24,064 bases of DNA from a bacterium (GTDB lineage Bacteria > SM23-31 > JAUVVT01), in assembly GCA_030616165.1 (NCBI GenBank), contig JAUWXV010000028.1:1-24064 (forward strand), written 5' to 3'. Shown piece after piece: positions 1-6,898 of the stretch. Position numbers and translations under genes: made by a program. The notes below the pieces were generated by a model. It did not search any database, was not told where the DNA came from, and saw only the letters and a program-made list of their open reading frames with translations. The first letter of the stretch is position 1; each line of letters starts with the position of its first letter.

Positions 1-1
1 T

Positions 2-751
2 AAAACAGGTGCTGCAGCGGGATTAGCTGCAACAATGTCCCGCAGCATCCGTTTATTTGGTCAGGATGACCGAAAAGTAAGATTGGGATTTGTAGGACTT
101 GGAAGTCAGGGCACTTCATTATTAAGAATGTGTTTATCTATGGAAGATGTTGAAGTCCCTGCCTTAAGTGAAATTAATATTGAAAAACTAAACAACGCTA
201 TAGACCTTGTAGTAAAGTCCGGCAGAAGAAGGCCTGAGGATTATACGGGCGAAGAAGATTTTTACAAGTTGGTAGCGCGGGACGATTTGGATGGTGTTGT
301 CGTTGCCACTTCCTGGCTGTGGCATACTCCGATGGCAGTTGCTGCAATGAAAGCAGGTAAATACTGTGCGCCCGAAGTATGGGGTGCTTCTTCAATACAG
401 GAATGCTGGGACCTTATAGAAGCTTCCGAAGAATCTGGTATGCCTTGTATGATGCTGGAAAACCATTGTTATGACCGTAGTAATATGGCAGTACTGAGAA
501 TGGTAAGGGAAGGATTATTTGGAGAATTAGTACACGGTGAATGCGGTTACTGTCATGATCTTCGGTGTGTTAAGTTTGGTAGACAACCCGGAGAAATAAA
601 TTTCGGTCCCGGAGCAAGTGGAGAAGCTGAATGGAGAACATACCATTCCATAAATAGGAATGGAGATTTGTATCCGATTCATGGTTCAATAAAGGATAGA
701 GAATACTGCTTATTTTTCAAATTTTCGCTATTTTTAAAGCATAAATTGTGA
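2..751 (+). pseudogene. Gfo/Idh/MocA-family oxidoreductase, 5' end outside window, C-terminus truncated
   Basis: An NAD(P)-binding Rossmann motif (GLGSQG) sits near the N-terminus and is followed by the usual Gfo/Idh/MocA blocks (VVVATSWLWHTPMA, AMKAGKYC). The frame is open to the left edge; the residues before the first ATG (position 35) read KTGAAAGLAAT, the tail of a twin-arginine signal of the kind seen in exported members of this family, so the true start lies upstream of the window and the ATG at 35 is internal. Family members of this type usually run to about 430 residues. Here homology stops near 'GDLYPIHG' (about base 690) and is followed by some 20 unrelated residues, so most of the substrate-binding C-terminal domain is missing. 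No other frame after 690 restores the family pattern, which points to a deletion or rearrangement rather than a point frameshift. The substrate (probably a sugar or polyol) cannot be told. Confidence 0.75.
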
Positions 752-761
752 AGATAACGAT

Positions 762-1013
762 TTATAATCCTTTTCCCGGTTTAAACTTCACAACATTTTT
801 TGCTTTTATTCTTATCTTTTCACCTGTCTGAGGATTCCTGCCAGTCCTTGCTTTTCTTCTTATAACTTTAAAAGTTCCGGAACCAACAAGCGTTACTCCT
901 TTTTTTACATTCTTTTTAATAGCGTCAATAGTTGCGCTTACAGCATTTGTAGCATCTTTTTTACTTAAATCAGCCTTTTTTGCTACTTCTGCAATTAATT
1001 GTGCTTTGTTCAT
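762..1013 (-). CDS. hup: HU-family DNA-binding protein
   Basis: A histone-like protein of 83 residues, slightly below the usual 90. The sequence shows the alpha-helical N-terminus (MNKAQLIAEVAKKADLSKKD), the GSGTFKV turn leading into the beta arm, and the family signature RKARTGRNPQTGEKI, in which the N-P pair is the DNA-intercalating tip; it ends in the basic VKFKPGKGL. It would bend and compact DNA in the cytoplasm as a dimer. The ATG at 1013 has an AAGGAA ribosome site upstream. The gene faces the truncated oxidoreductase with only 10 bases between their ends, so the two converge; no clear terminator is seen between them. An IHF subunit is less likely because the protein is shorter and lacks an IHF-type tail. 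Confidence 0.93.
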   Translation of the reverse strand: MNKAQLIAEVAKKADLSKKDATNAVSATIDAIKKNVKKGVTLVGSGTFKVIRRKARTGRNPQTGEKIRIKAKNVVKFKPGKGL

Positions 1014-1094
1014 GATTTTTTCCTTCTATTTTAAATTTTAGTGTTATATTCTTAACATCCACAAAAAGAGCACTATAAAAATGATTATCTAATA

Positions 1095-1520
1095 TCAATC
1101 AACCTCAGATTGTTCCAGCCTCCTCTGAATAGGATAGCAAACAATATATGCCGAAAGGTATCCATACAAAACACCCACTATAGCAAGTGCCAAACCAGGA
1201 CCTAAAGCTTTTAAATTATCAAACCGAGCGCCCATCAAAATTAAACCAATCATCATACCTACCCAACCCCATAAAATAAGATACAATTTTAGATCTTTAT
1301 AGACATTTATACTTTTCTTTATATCTTCTTTAATCATATTTCGTGCGAAAGGCGCTTTAAAAACTAAACCAAGACCCTTTCCCCCATAAGCAGCAAGGAT
1401 TAGAGCTAAGGCAGGACCATAAACAATAAGAGCAGAGGCAGGACTGATAAATAACGCAATTCCCCCTCCTATCCCAAATAATACAAAACCAATTGAAATA
1501 ATTATTCCTAATAATAACAT
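1095..1520 (-). CDS. Small multi-pass membrane protein, MotA/ExbB-like in layout
   Basis: A 141-residue integral membrane protein with about four hydrophobic segments: roughly residues 1-25, 28-50, 80-98 and 105-132. The middle loop (about 52-78) is short and basic. The pattern of a first helix, a Gly-rich second helix ending near residue 55, and a last helix running into 'CYPIQRRLEQ' recalls the proton-channel subunit MotA, but at half the length and without the large cytoplasmic domain. That likeness is by eye only. The start is well supported: ATG at 1520 preceded by GGAGG with six-base spacing. No neighbour explains its role; it stands alone between HU and a recombinase remnant. Function unknown. 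Confidence 0.6.
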   Translation of the reverse strand: MLLLGIIISIGFVLFGIGGGIALFISPASALIVYGPALALILAAYGGKGLGLVFKAPFARNMIKEDIKKSINVYKDLKLYLILWGWVGMMIGLILMGARFDNLKALGPGLALAIVGVLYGYLSAYIVCYPIQRRLEQSEVD

Positions 1521-1562
1521 AATAACCTCCTAACGTAAAGTTGATAATTATATTTTCATTAA

Positions 1563-1949
1563 CTATATATTACCTGGGATTGTATAGACATAAAAAGAAA
1601 ATATATAACTATTCATGCTGATAAAACAGGAAAACAGAGAGTGATTCCTATAAATGATAAACTTTTGGGCATTTTAAAATCAATGAAACCAGACGATTCA
1701 AGGCTCTTTAAATGGCACGAGGATACTGTTACACATTATTTTAAACAGTATTTGAAGAAATCCGGGATAAAAAAGAAATTAACATTACATTCTTTAAGAC
1801 ATACATTCGCAAGCCATCTTGTGATGAACGGTATTACCTTGTATGTTATAAAAGAACTATTAGGACACGGATCTATTGTGATGACGGAAATATATTCACA
1901 TTTATCGCCAAATTTTTATGAGGAGAGTGTCAAAAGATTGCCATATTGA
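1563..1949 (+). pseudogene. Tyrosine recombinase (XerC/D-like integrase), C-terminal catalytic fragment
   Basis: The fragment carries the second half of a tyrosine recombinase catalytic domain: the beta-hairpin lysine region (ADKTGKQRVIPIN), the H-x-x-R box (HSLRHTF), the LGH box and the nucleophile tyrosine in TEIYSHLSP. Similarity extends upstream of the first possible start (GTG at 1641) to about 1563, where 'TWDCIDIKRKYITI' matches the strand that follows the first catalytic arginine; a stop codon (1560-1562) lies just before. The first catalytic arginine and the whole DNA-binding N-terminal domain are missing, so the product cannot work as a recombinase. It lies about 90 bases upstream of a tRNA 3' fragment, as integrases of tRNA-targeting elements do, and is best read as the decayed end of such an element. 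Confidence 0.85.
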
Positions 1950-2036
1950 ACGCAAAGTATAGTTACATATTGGTTATGGAGCATTTTAATAATATTTGTT
2001 TTTAATACACTTACACTTTATATAATCCTAACTTAC

Positions 2037-2075
2037 AAGCAGGAGGTCACTGGTTCAAATCCAGTATCGCCCACG
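2037..2075 (+). pseudogene. 3' fragment of a tRNA gene (Ile or Ala type), candidate attachment site
   Basis: The bases read as the 3' half of a tRNA: anticodon-stem strand GCAGG, variable loop AGGTC, a T arm with a 5-bp stem and TTCAAAT loop (CTGGTTCAAATCCAG), then the acceptor strand ATCGCCC and discriminator A. The 5' partner strand GGGCGAT and the D arm are not found upstream, so this is a fragment and not a working tRNA. The acceptor strand fits tRNA-Ile; the CAAGCAGG end of the anticodon stem fits tRNA-Ala equally well. An integrase remnant lies directly upstream and a terminator directly downstream, as expected for an attL/attR copy left by integration into a tRNA 3' end. Confidence 0.8.
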
Positions 2076-2106
2076 AGTAAAATTATAACAAAAACAAGTA
2101 ATTACT

Positions 2107-2142
2107 TAGCTCAATGGTTTTATACTGTTGAGCTATTTTTTT
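2107..2142 (+). terminator. Rho-independent terminator behind the tRNA fragment
   Basis: TAGCTCAA (2107-2114) and TTGAGCTA (2128-2135) form an 8-bp stem with a 13-base loop, followed by seven T residues (2136-2142). It reads on the plus strand, as the tRNA fragment does, so it is probably the original terminator of the intact tRNA gene. Confidence 0.8.
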
Positions 2143-2149
2143 ACAATCT

Positions 2150-2171
2150 TATTAGTGAAATTTCACTAATA
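2150..2171. repeat. 22-bp perfect palindrome
   Basis: TATTAGTGAAA (2150-2160) is followed at once by its exact reverse complement (2161-2171), with no spacer. It lies 8 bases after the tRNA-type terminator and about 130 bases beyond the 3' end of the molybdenum operon. Its lack of a loop suits a dimeric protein-binding site better than an RNA hairpin. The rest of the interval 2172-2302 is AT-rich and I see no gene or clear terminator for the minus-strand operon in it. Confidence 0.6.
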
Positions 2172-2302
2172 GACATTGAGAGTAGCATTATATTTTAAAA
2201 ACTTTTAGGAAAAATCGTAGAAAAAACTTGATATTGTTGGTTTCAGTTTTTGGGAATTGCACGAGACTGTAAAAGATTGTTTAAGATTGATAATCGTCTT
2301 TT

Positions 2303-3259
2303 TTAACGATGCACATCTATACGATTTAACATAAGAATGCAATGTTCTATTGTTTTCAAAATCTCTTCCATATACTCCTTTACTGCCTTTAAGCTTCCAG
2401 GAAGTGTATACACAAAGCTTCTGCCTATTAATCCGGCAATAGAACGACTAAGCAGTGCTTTTGGATTTTTTTCGCCATACTTTATGCGAATATGTTCCAT
2501 AATGCCGGGAATAACTTTGTTGACCATTGAATTTACAACATCAGGAGTTATATCACGCGGCCCTATACCGGTTCCACCGGTAGTAAAAATAAAATCAACA
2601 CCTTCTTTAAGGGCTTTTTCAATCTCCTTTTTAAGAGACTGAGGATCATCAGGCAAAACAACACTGTCAAATTTTGTACGCCATGGTTTTCCCTGGAAAT
2701 AATTTTCCAGTAGTTCTTTTATTTTTGGGCCACTTTGGTCGTCACATATTCCTTGGCTTACCCGATCACTAAGAGTAATAATCAAAAAACGAAGTGTTCC
2801 CGGAAGATATTCTATTTCATAGCCGTTTTTAACCTTTCCACCTTTGATAACCCGGCAAAAAATCCCCTCTTTGGGCATAATACATTCGCCAACTTCCTGA
2901 TATACCACACATCTATTCCCATGACAAGCTTTTCCAATCTGAGTAACTTCAAGCTCAGTGGAACCTATCCTGAACCTGTCCAAAATCGCAACATTTTTTA
3001 AATCAATACCACGTGTAGTTATGTTCTCAGCAAATTCTCCGGGTTGTATTTTTCTGCTTATCTCAGAAGAGAATTGTTCGATTCTCTCCCAGGCAAGCAT
3101 ACTCACCTGACGATGCCAGTTGCCGGAATGTGCATCTCCCAGAACTCCGTTTTCGGTAATTGTGATTTCTGAAACAGGATTTTTTATGGTTCCTTTCTCT
3201 TTTGAAATGTTTACCGAAACAACGCGTATAGAAACATTCTTTTCCATGTTCACTATCAT
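2303..3259 (-). CDS. MOSC domain fused to MogA/MoaB-type molybdopterin adenylyltransferase
   Basis: A 318-residue two-domain protein. Residues about 10-150 are a MOSC domain (molybdenum cofactor sulfurase C-terminal type): GDAHSGNWHRQVSML, GEFAENI, and Cys112/Cys117 in KACHGNRC. MOSC domains are thought to handle sulfur or bind the pterin. Residues about 157-318 are a MogA/MoaB domain with TTGGTGIGPRDITPD (226-240; Asp236 in the usual metal/substrate loop) and LPGSLKAV, and would adenylylate molybdopterin before MoeA inserts the metal. It is the last gene of the operon, 32 bases after moaC. Two in-frame ATGs (3259 and 3247) are possible; neither has a strong ribosome site. Such fusions are known in anaerobic bacteria, so the fusion itself is probably functional. 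Confidence 0.9.
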   Translation of the reverse strand: MIVNMEKNVSIRVVSVNISKEKGTIKNPVSEITITENGVLGDAHSGNWHRQVSMLAWERIEQFSSEISRKIQPGEFAENITTRGIDLKNVAILDRFRIGSTELEVTQIGKACHGNRCVVYQEVGECIMPKEGIFCRVIKGGKVKNGYEIEYLPGTLRFLIITLSDRVSQGICDDQSGPKIKELLENYFQGKPWRTKFDSVVLPDDPQSLKKEIEKALKEGVDFIFTTGGTGIGPRDITPDVVNSMVNKVIPGIMEHIRIKYGEKNPKALLSRSIAGLIGRSFVYTLPGSLKAVKEYMEEILKTIEHCILMLNRIDVHR

Positions 3260-3291
3260 TTTTACAAAACTTTTGCTTTAAAATTAAGATT

Positions 3292-3750
3292 TTATTTTGA
3301 CTGATTCTTCTTATGCTTTTCTAAAAGAACAACCTCATTTATTATCATGTTTTTGTCCACGGCTTTACACATATCATATACGGTCAATAACGCTATACCC
3401 ACCGCTGTGAGAGCCTCCATCTCAACTCCTGTTTGCCCCACACAAGCAACCTCGCTCGTAACCACTACGTCATCGTTTCCCACAAATGCTTTTACCCCGA
3501 CTTTAGTAAGGGCTAAAGGATGACACAGCGGAATAAGTTCAAATGTTCGTTTTGCAGCATTGATGCCGGCGAGTTCAGCAACTGTCAGAACATTGCCCTT
3601 TTCCATTCGATTATCCGCAATCAATTTCACTGTTGAAGTAGAAAGCTTTATCCGCCCCCTCGCTTTGGCAACCCTATACAGATTCTTTTTATTACTGACA
3701 TCAACCATAATCGGTCGTCCATCCCTGTCTATATGTGACAATTTTTTCAC
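3292..3750 (-). CDS. moaC: Cyclic pyranopterin monophosphate synthase MoaC
   Basis: A 152-residue protein of normal length for MoaC, which turns the MoaA product into cyclic pyranopterin monophosphate, the second half of the first step of molybdenum cofactor synthesis. Conserved blocks are MVDVSNK near the start, Lys51 in KGNVLTVAELAGI (the position of the catalytic lysine in the E. coli enzyme), LCHPLALTKV, GVEMEALTAV and YDMCKAVDK. The start is a GTG at 3750, one base after the moaA stop; its ribosome site AGGAGG is formed by the Gly-Gly codons that end moaA, so the two are likely to be translated in a coupled way. Confidence 0.96.
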   Translation of the reverse strand: MKKLSHIDRDGRPIMVDVSNKKNLYRVAKARGRIKLSTSTVKLIADNRMEKGNVLTVAELAGINAAKRTFELIPLCHPLALTKVGVKAFVGNDDVVVTSEVACVGQTGVEMEALTAVGIALLTVYDMCKAVDKNMIINEVVLLEKHKKNQSK

Positions 3751-3751
3751 A

Positions 3752-4552
3752 TTATCCTCCTATAATGTTGAAGCTATTATGTTTACTTCGCAAACCGGAC
3801 TTTGGTTTTTCTCTAACAGCTTGCCTAATTGCTTTTTCCACACCAAGCTCTCTTATAGAGAAGGCAAGGTCACTGAAAAGGCATGGAAAGACCTTACCAT
3901 CGCTTGAAATCCGCAATCGGTTACACCGGTCACAATCACCGCCTGTTCCCCCTTCTACCGGCCAGAATAGTCCCATATCAATATTCATCCTCCGTATAAA
4001 GCGGACCTCTATACCATTTTTTTCAGCAAATGCTGCTACCTGGCAGGCATCTTCCTCGTCGGAGGATTTCTGAACAACACAGTTTATTTTGATAGGTGAA
4101 AATCCAGCTTTTTTAGCGGCTTCAATACCTCTTAGAACACTTTTTATATCACCACCGCGGGTAATTTCCCTGTATTTTTTGGAATTCAGTGTATCAAGAC
4201 TGATATTCACTCTATGAAGTCCTGCTTTAACCAGTTCTTCCGCAAATCTGTCTAAAATAGTCCCGTTGGTCGTCATCGCAAAGTCTTTGATGCCTTCTAT
4301 TCTGGAAAGCATCGATACGAGAGTGACAATATCTCGTCTTACCAATGGCTCTCCGCCGGTGAGTCTAATTTTGTCAATTCCCATTTCAACGGCTTTTTGT
4401 GTCACCTTAAATATTTCCTCAAAAGAAAGTATATCCTCGTGCCTGATTTTCGGAATCCCGTCTTTCGGCATGCAGTACACACAGCGCTGATTGCACCGGT
4501 CTGTAACCGATATCCGTATATAATGTATTTTACGATTAAATCTGTCTAACAT
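3752..4552 (-). CDS. moaA: GTP 3',8-cyclase MoaA (short form)
   Basis: A radical-SAM enzyme that converts GTP to 3',8-cyclo-GTP. The SAM cluster motif CNQRCVYC (Cys20, 24, 27) and the GGEPL motif are present. The second cluster is held by Cys207, Cys210 and Cys224 in CDRCNRLR...FPC, with the GTP-contacting arginines of NRLR. The protein ends in Gly-Gly, which the family needs for activity. At 266 residues it is about 60 shorter than E. coli MoaA; the missing part lies between FIRRMNID and the second cysteine motif, while all key residues remain, so it is a compact form and not a broken gene. It overlaps the moeA end by 17 bases; AAGGAA precedes the ATG. Confidence 0.95.
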   Translation of the reverse strand: MLDRFNRKIHYIRISVTDRCNQRCVYCMPKDGIPKIRHEDILSFEEIFKVTQKAVEMGIDKIRLTGGEPLVRRDIVTLVSMLSRIEGIKDFAMTTNGTILDRFAEELVKAGLHRVNISLDTLNSKKYREITRGGDIKSVLRGIEAAKKAGFSPIKINCVVQKSSDEEDACQVAAFAEKNGIEVRFIRRMNIDMGLFWPVEGGTGGDCDRCNRLRISSDGKVFPCLFSDLAFSIRELGVEKAIRQAVREKPKSGLRSKHNSFNIIGG

Positions 4553-5714
4553 AAACTATTGTTCCTTCTTTGATCTCTTTTACACCAACCGGTATCGAAA
4601 TCAATCCATCAGCCCTGCATATCGAGTTAATATGAGCAGAACCATGATATTCGATTGGTATTACTTTTTCACCGTTTGTAACAGCAACAGGGATTATTGA
4701 TTCTCTTTCAGTATGCTTTCTTGTAATAGTTTTGCCAAGAGGCATAGTAATTTTATAAGGCATGTAATCATATCCCATCATTTTATAAAGGAATGGTTTG
4801 ACCATAATCTCAAACAGAACGAAAGTAGACACAGGGTTGCCCGCCAGTCCAAAACAAAAGATATCATCTGAAATCCCAAAGGTCGTCGGATATCCCGGTT
4901 TAATGCCAACTTCTTCAAAAAGAAGTTTTACCCCGTTATTTTTTAGTATTCCCGGCACTAAATCAAATTCTCCCATTGAAACCCCACCTGAAAGAACAAT
5001 AACGTCATTTTCAGCTATTGCTTTTTTAATTTTTGCATCAAGAACTTCTTCGGTGTCCTCGGCAATCCCATAATTGAAAGGCTGGGCACCCATATCAAGT
5101 ACCTGTGCAAAAAGTTGATAGCTGTTACTATTTCTTATCTTAGATTCCGGTGGTTTTTCTGAAGGTTCAACGAGCTCATTACCTGTGGCAATTATTCCGA
5201 CCCTTGGCAGACATGCGACAACCGGACTCGTACAGCCAACCGAAGCTAAAACCGCTATATGTTGAGGGCGTATAATTTCCCCCTTGCACAATACGACGTC
5301 ACCCTTCTTAATGTCTTCTGCTTTATAACAGATATTGATTTTTGAGATTGTTTTCATTTTATAGCGAATAGAGTTAACAGATATATTTTCTGTATCTTCT
5401 ATCTTTATTACGCAATCAGCGCCGGGCGGAACTATGGCGCCGGTCATGATTTTTGCGCACTCATTCTTATGGATTCTCTTTTGAGGAACATATGCAGCAG
5501 GAATAGTTTCAACTATAGTAAGCTCATTAAGAATATCCCCCCTTCGGCATGCATATCCATCCATAGCCGACTTATTAAAAGGGGGAATATCCATATCAGA
5601 GGTTACGGCCCGTGCTAAAATCCTGTTTAAGGCTTTGTCAATACTTACCTGTTCAACACCAAGCGCCCTAACTGTATTCATAACAATTTGAAAAGCTTTT
5701 TCAAAAAGTATCAT
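4536..5714 (-). CDS. moeA: Molybdopterin molybdenumtransferase MoeA
   Basis: MoeA inserts molybdate (or tungstate) into adenylylated molybdopterin, releasing AMP. The family blocks appear in order: DIPPFNKSAMDGYA, KIMTGAIVPPGADCV, GIIATGNELV, LSGGVSMGEFDLV and LAGNPVSTFV, then the small C-terminal barrel. I place the start at the ATG at 5714, since GAGGAA lies six bases before it; an upstream in-frame ATG at 5726 would add four residues and has no such site. The length, 392 residues, is normal. It follows the MobB-like/MobA fusion by 55 bases and overlaps moaA by 17. It should act with the MogA domain coded two genes downstream. Confidence 0.96.
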   Translation of the reverse strand: MILFEKAFQIVMNTVRALGVEQVSIDKALNRILARAVTSDMDIPPFNKSAMDGYACRRGDILNELTIVETIPAAYVPQKRIHKNECAKIMTGAIVPPGADCVIKIEDTENISVNSIRYKMKTISKINICYKAEDIKKGDVVLCKGEIIRPQHIAVLASVGCTSPVVACLPRVGIIATGNELVEPSEKPPESKIRNSNSYQLFAQVLDMGAQPFNYGIAEDTEEVLDAKIKKAIAENDVIVLSGGVSMGEFDLVPGILKNNGVKLLFEEVGIKPGYPTTFGISDDIFCFGLAGNPVSTFVLFEIMVKPFLYKMMGYDYMPYKITMPLGKTITRKHTERESIIPVAVTNGEKVIPIEYHGSAHINSICRADGLISIPVGVKEIKEGTIVYVRQI

Positions 5715-5769
5715 AATGTTCCTCATTTTGTGGCTGTCAACAGTCAGTTATCTTATATGGTTTTCATTA

Positions 5770-6897
5770 TTACTTACAGTTGAGTGTTATATATTTGTTA
5801 TATTCTTCCATTGTATTCAAGTTCCTATACCATTCGGCATCATCAATCTCAAGATATTTGATTTTACATTTGCTACACGCATCAATGATTTTACGGCTGT
5901 CAGTCTTTAATGTTTCACGAATAGGAGTAATCATACTTTTTCGGTAGATTCCAAAAAGTGGTTCATACTTTGACTTTTCTTTTACGGGAATCACTCCGTC
6001 ATACATTTGTGCTTCTCTCATCATCTTCCTGATAAAATCATGATTTATTACAGGCACGTCACAGGCTACAACAAAGTTAAGATTATGAGAAGAAACTTCC
6101 AGACAGGATAAGATGCCCATAAGGGGACCCTGGTCAGGAACCTTATCAGGAATTACATCTGCATCGAGAAATGCGTATTTTTTCTGGTTATTTGAGCTTA
6201 TAAGTATCTGACTAAAATAAGGTCGGATCTGTTCGAAAATATGCGCTATTATTGGTTTGTTATTGATAAGCATCATGCTCTTGTCTTTCCCCATACGCCT
6301 GCTTCTACCGCCTGCCAAAATTATCGCACTCGCCGGCCACCGTATAAACCACTTCTTCTCAATAAATCCAATATCATCCATCTCAATGTCAAAATCCTGC
6401 TTATCTGAAAGAATTATTCTGTCAGCATACGATATAACATCCTGACAAGATGCCTTAATTGTACGAGAATTCTTTTCCCTGACCACAAAGAAAAGCCCCG
6501 GTTCTACCACAAGACGCAGACTGTTCGATTCACAAATTGAAACAGCCTTATTTCCAATAATACTTATTAAAGCCACCAATCCTTCCTCCAGACACTCCTT
6601 CAGCACACGGAGCCAGAAAACCTTTTTTGCACCGGCAGATAGCAGTCTTGTCGTATCCTTATCGGGAGATCCATCCCTTTCTTCAGTGATGCAATAGTTT
6701 CCTTTGAGAGAAGAACAAACACCGCAGCCCATACCTCCCCGGGGGCATTCACCGTCTCTTTCCTGGACAGGAGTCACCTTTATGCCAATAATATCAATCC
6801 GGCGACTGAATTTCCTGATTAACTTACAAGCCAATTCAGTTTTACCTGAGTTTCTGCCCGCTGAACCTATCATTAACATATTTGGCAGTTTAATCAT
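5770..6897 (-). CDS. Fusion of a MobB-like P-loop domain and MobA molybdenum cofactor guanylyltransferase
   Basis: The C-terminal half (from about residue 190) is MobA, which joins GMP to the molybdenum cofactor to give MGD, as used by DMSO-reductase-type enzymes such as formate dehydrogenase: LAGGRSRRMGKDKS (nucleotide loop), DQGPLMGIL and VVACDVPVI. The N-terminal half has a P-loop (GSAGRNSGKT, residues 11-20), an IK at the end of the next strand, and DKDTTRLLSAGA, which matches the MobB pattern around GKDSxRxRxAGA. Between these lies a Cys-rich stretch, CPRGGMGCGVC plus a later Cys, not known to me from MobB. Start chosen at the ATG at 6897, preceded by GAGGA and one base after the wtpC stop; an in-frame ATG at 6909 is less likely. 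Confidence 0.88.
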   Translation of the reverse strand: MIKLPNMLMIGSAGRNSGKTELACKLIRKFSRRIDIIGIKVTPVQERDGECPRGGMGCGVCSSLKGNYCITEERDGSPDKDTTRLLSAGAKKVFWLRVLKECLEEGLVALISIIGNKAVSICESNSLRLVVEPGLFFVVREKNSRTIKASCQDVISYADRIILSDKQDFDIEMDDIGFIEKKWFIRWPASAIILAGGRSRRMGKDKSMMLINNKPIIAHIFEQIRPYFSQILISSNNQKKYAFLDADVIPDKVPDQGPLMGILSCLEVSSHNLNFVVACDVPVINHDFIRKMMREAQMYDGVIPVKEKSKYEPLFGIYRKSMITPIRETLKTDSRKIIDACSKCKIKYLEIDDAEWYRNLNTMEEYNKYITLNCK

Positions 6898-6898
6898 A

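Noticed and set aside
35-37. ATG at 35 as the start of the oxidoreductase
   Set aside because: The frame is open to the window edge and upstream residues look like the end of a twin-arginine signal.
690-751. Simple frameshift at the end of the oxidoreductase
   Set aside because: Neither alternative frame after base 690 gives the expected family residues, so a deletion or rearrangement is more likely.
1563-1949. Working XerC/XerD recombinase
   Set aside because: The first catalytic arginine and the entire N-terminal domain are absent and a stop codon precedes the homologous region.
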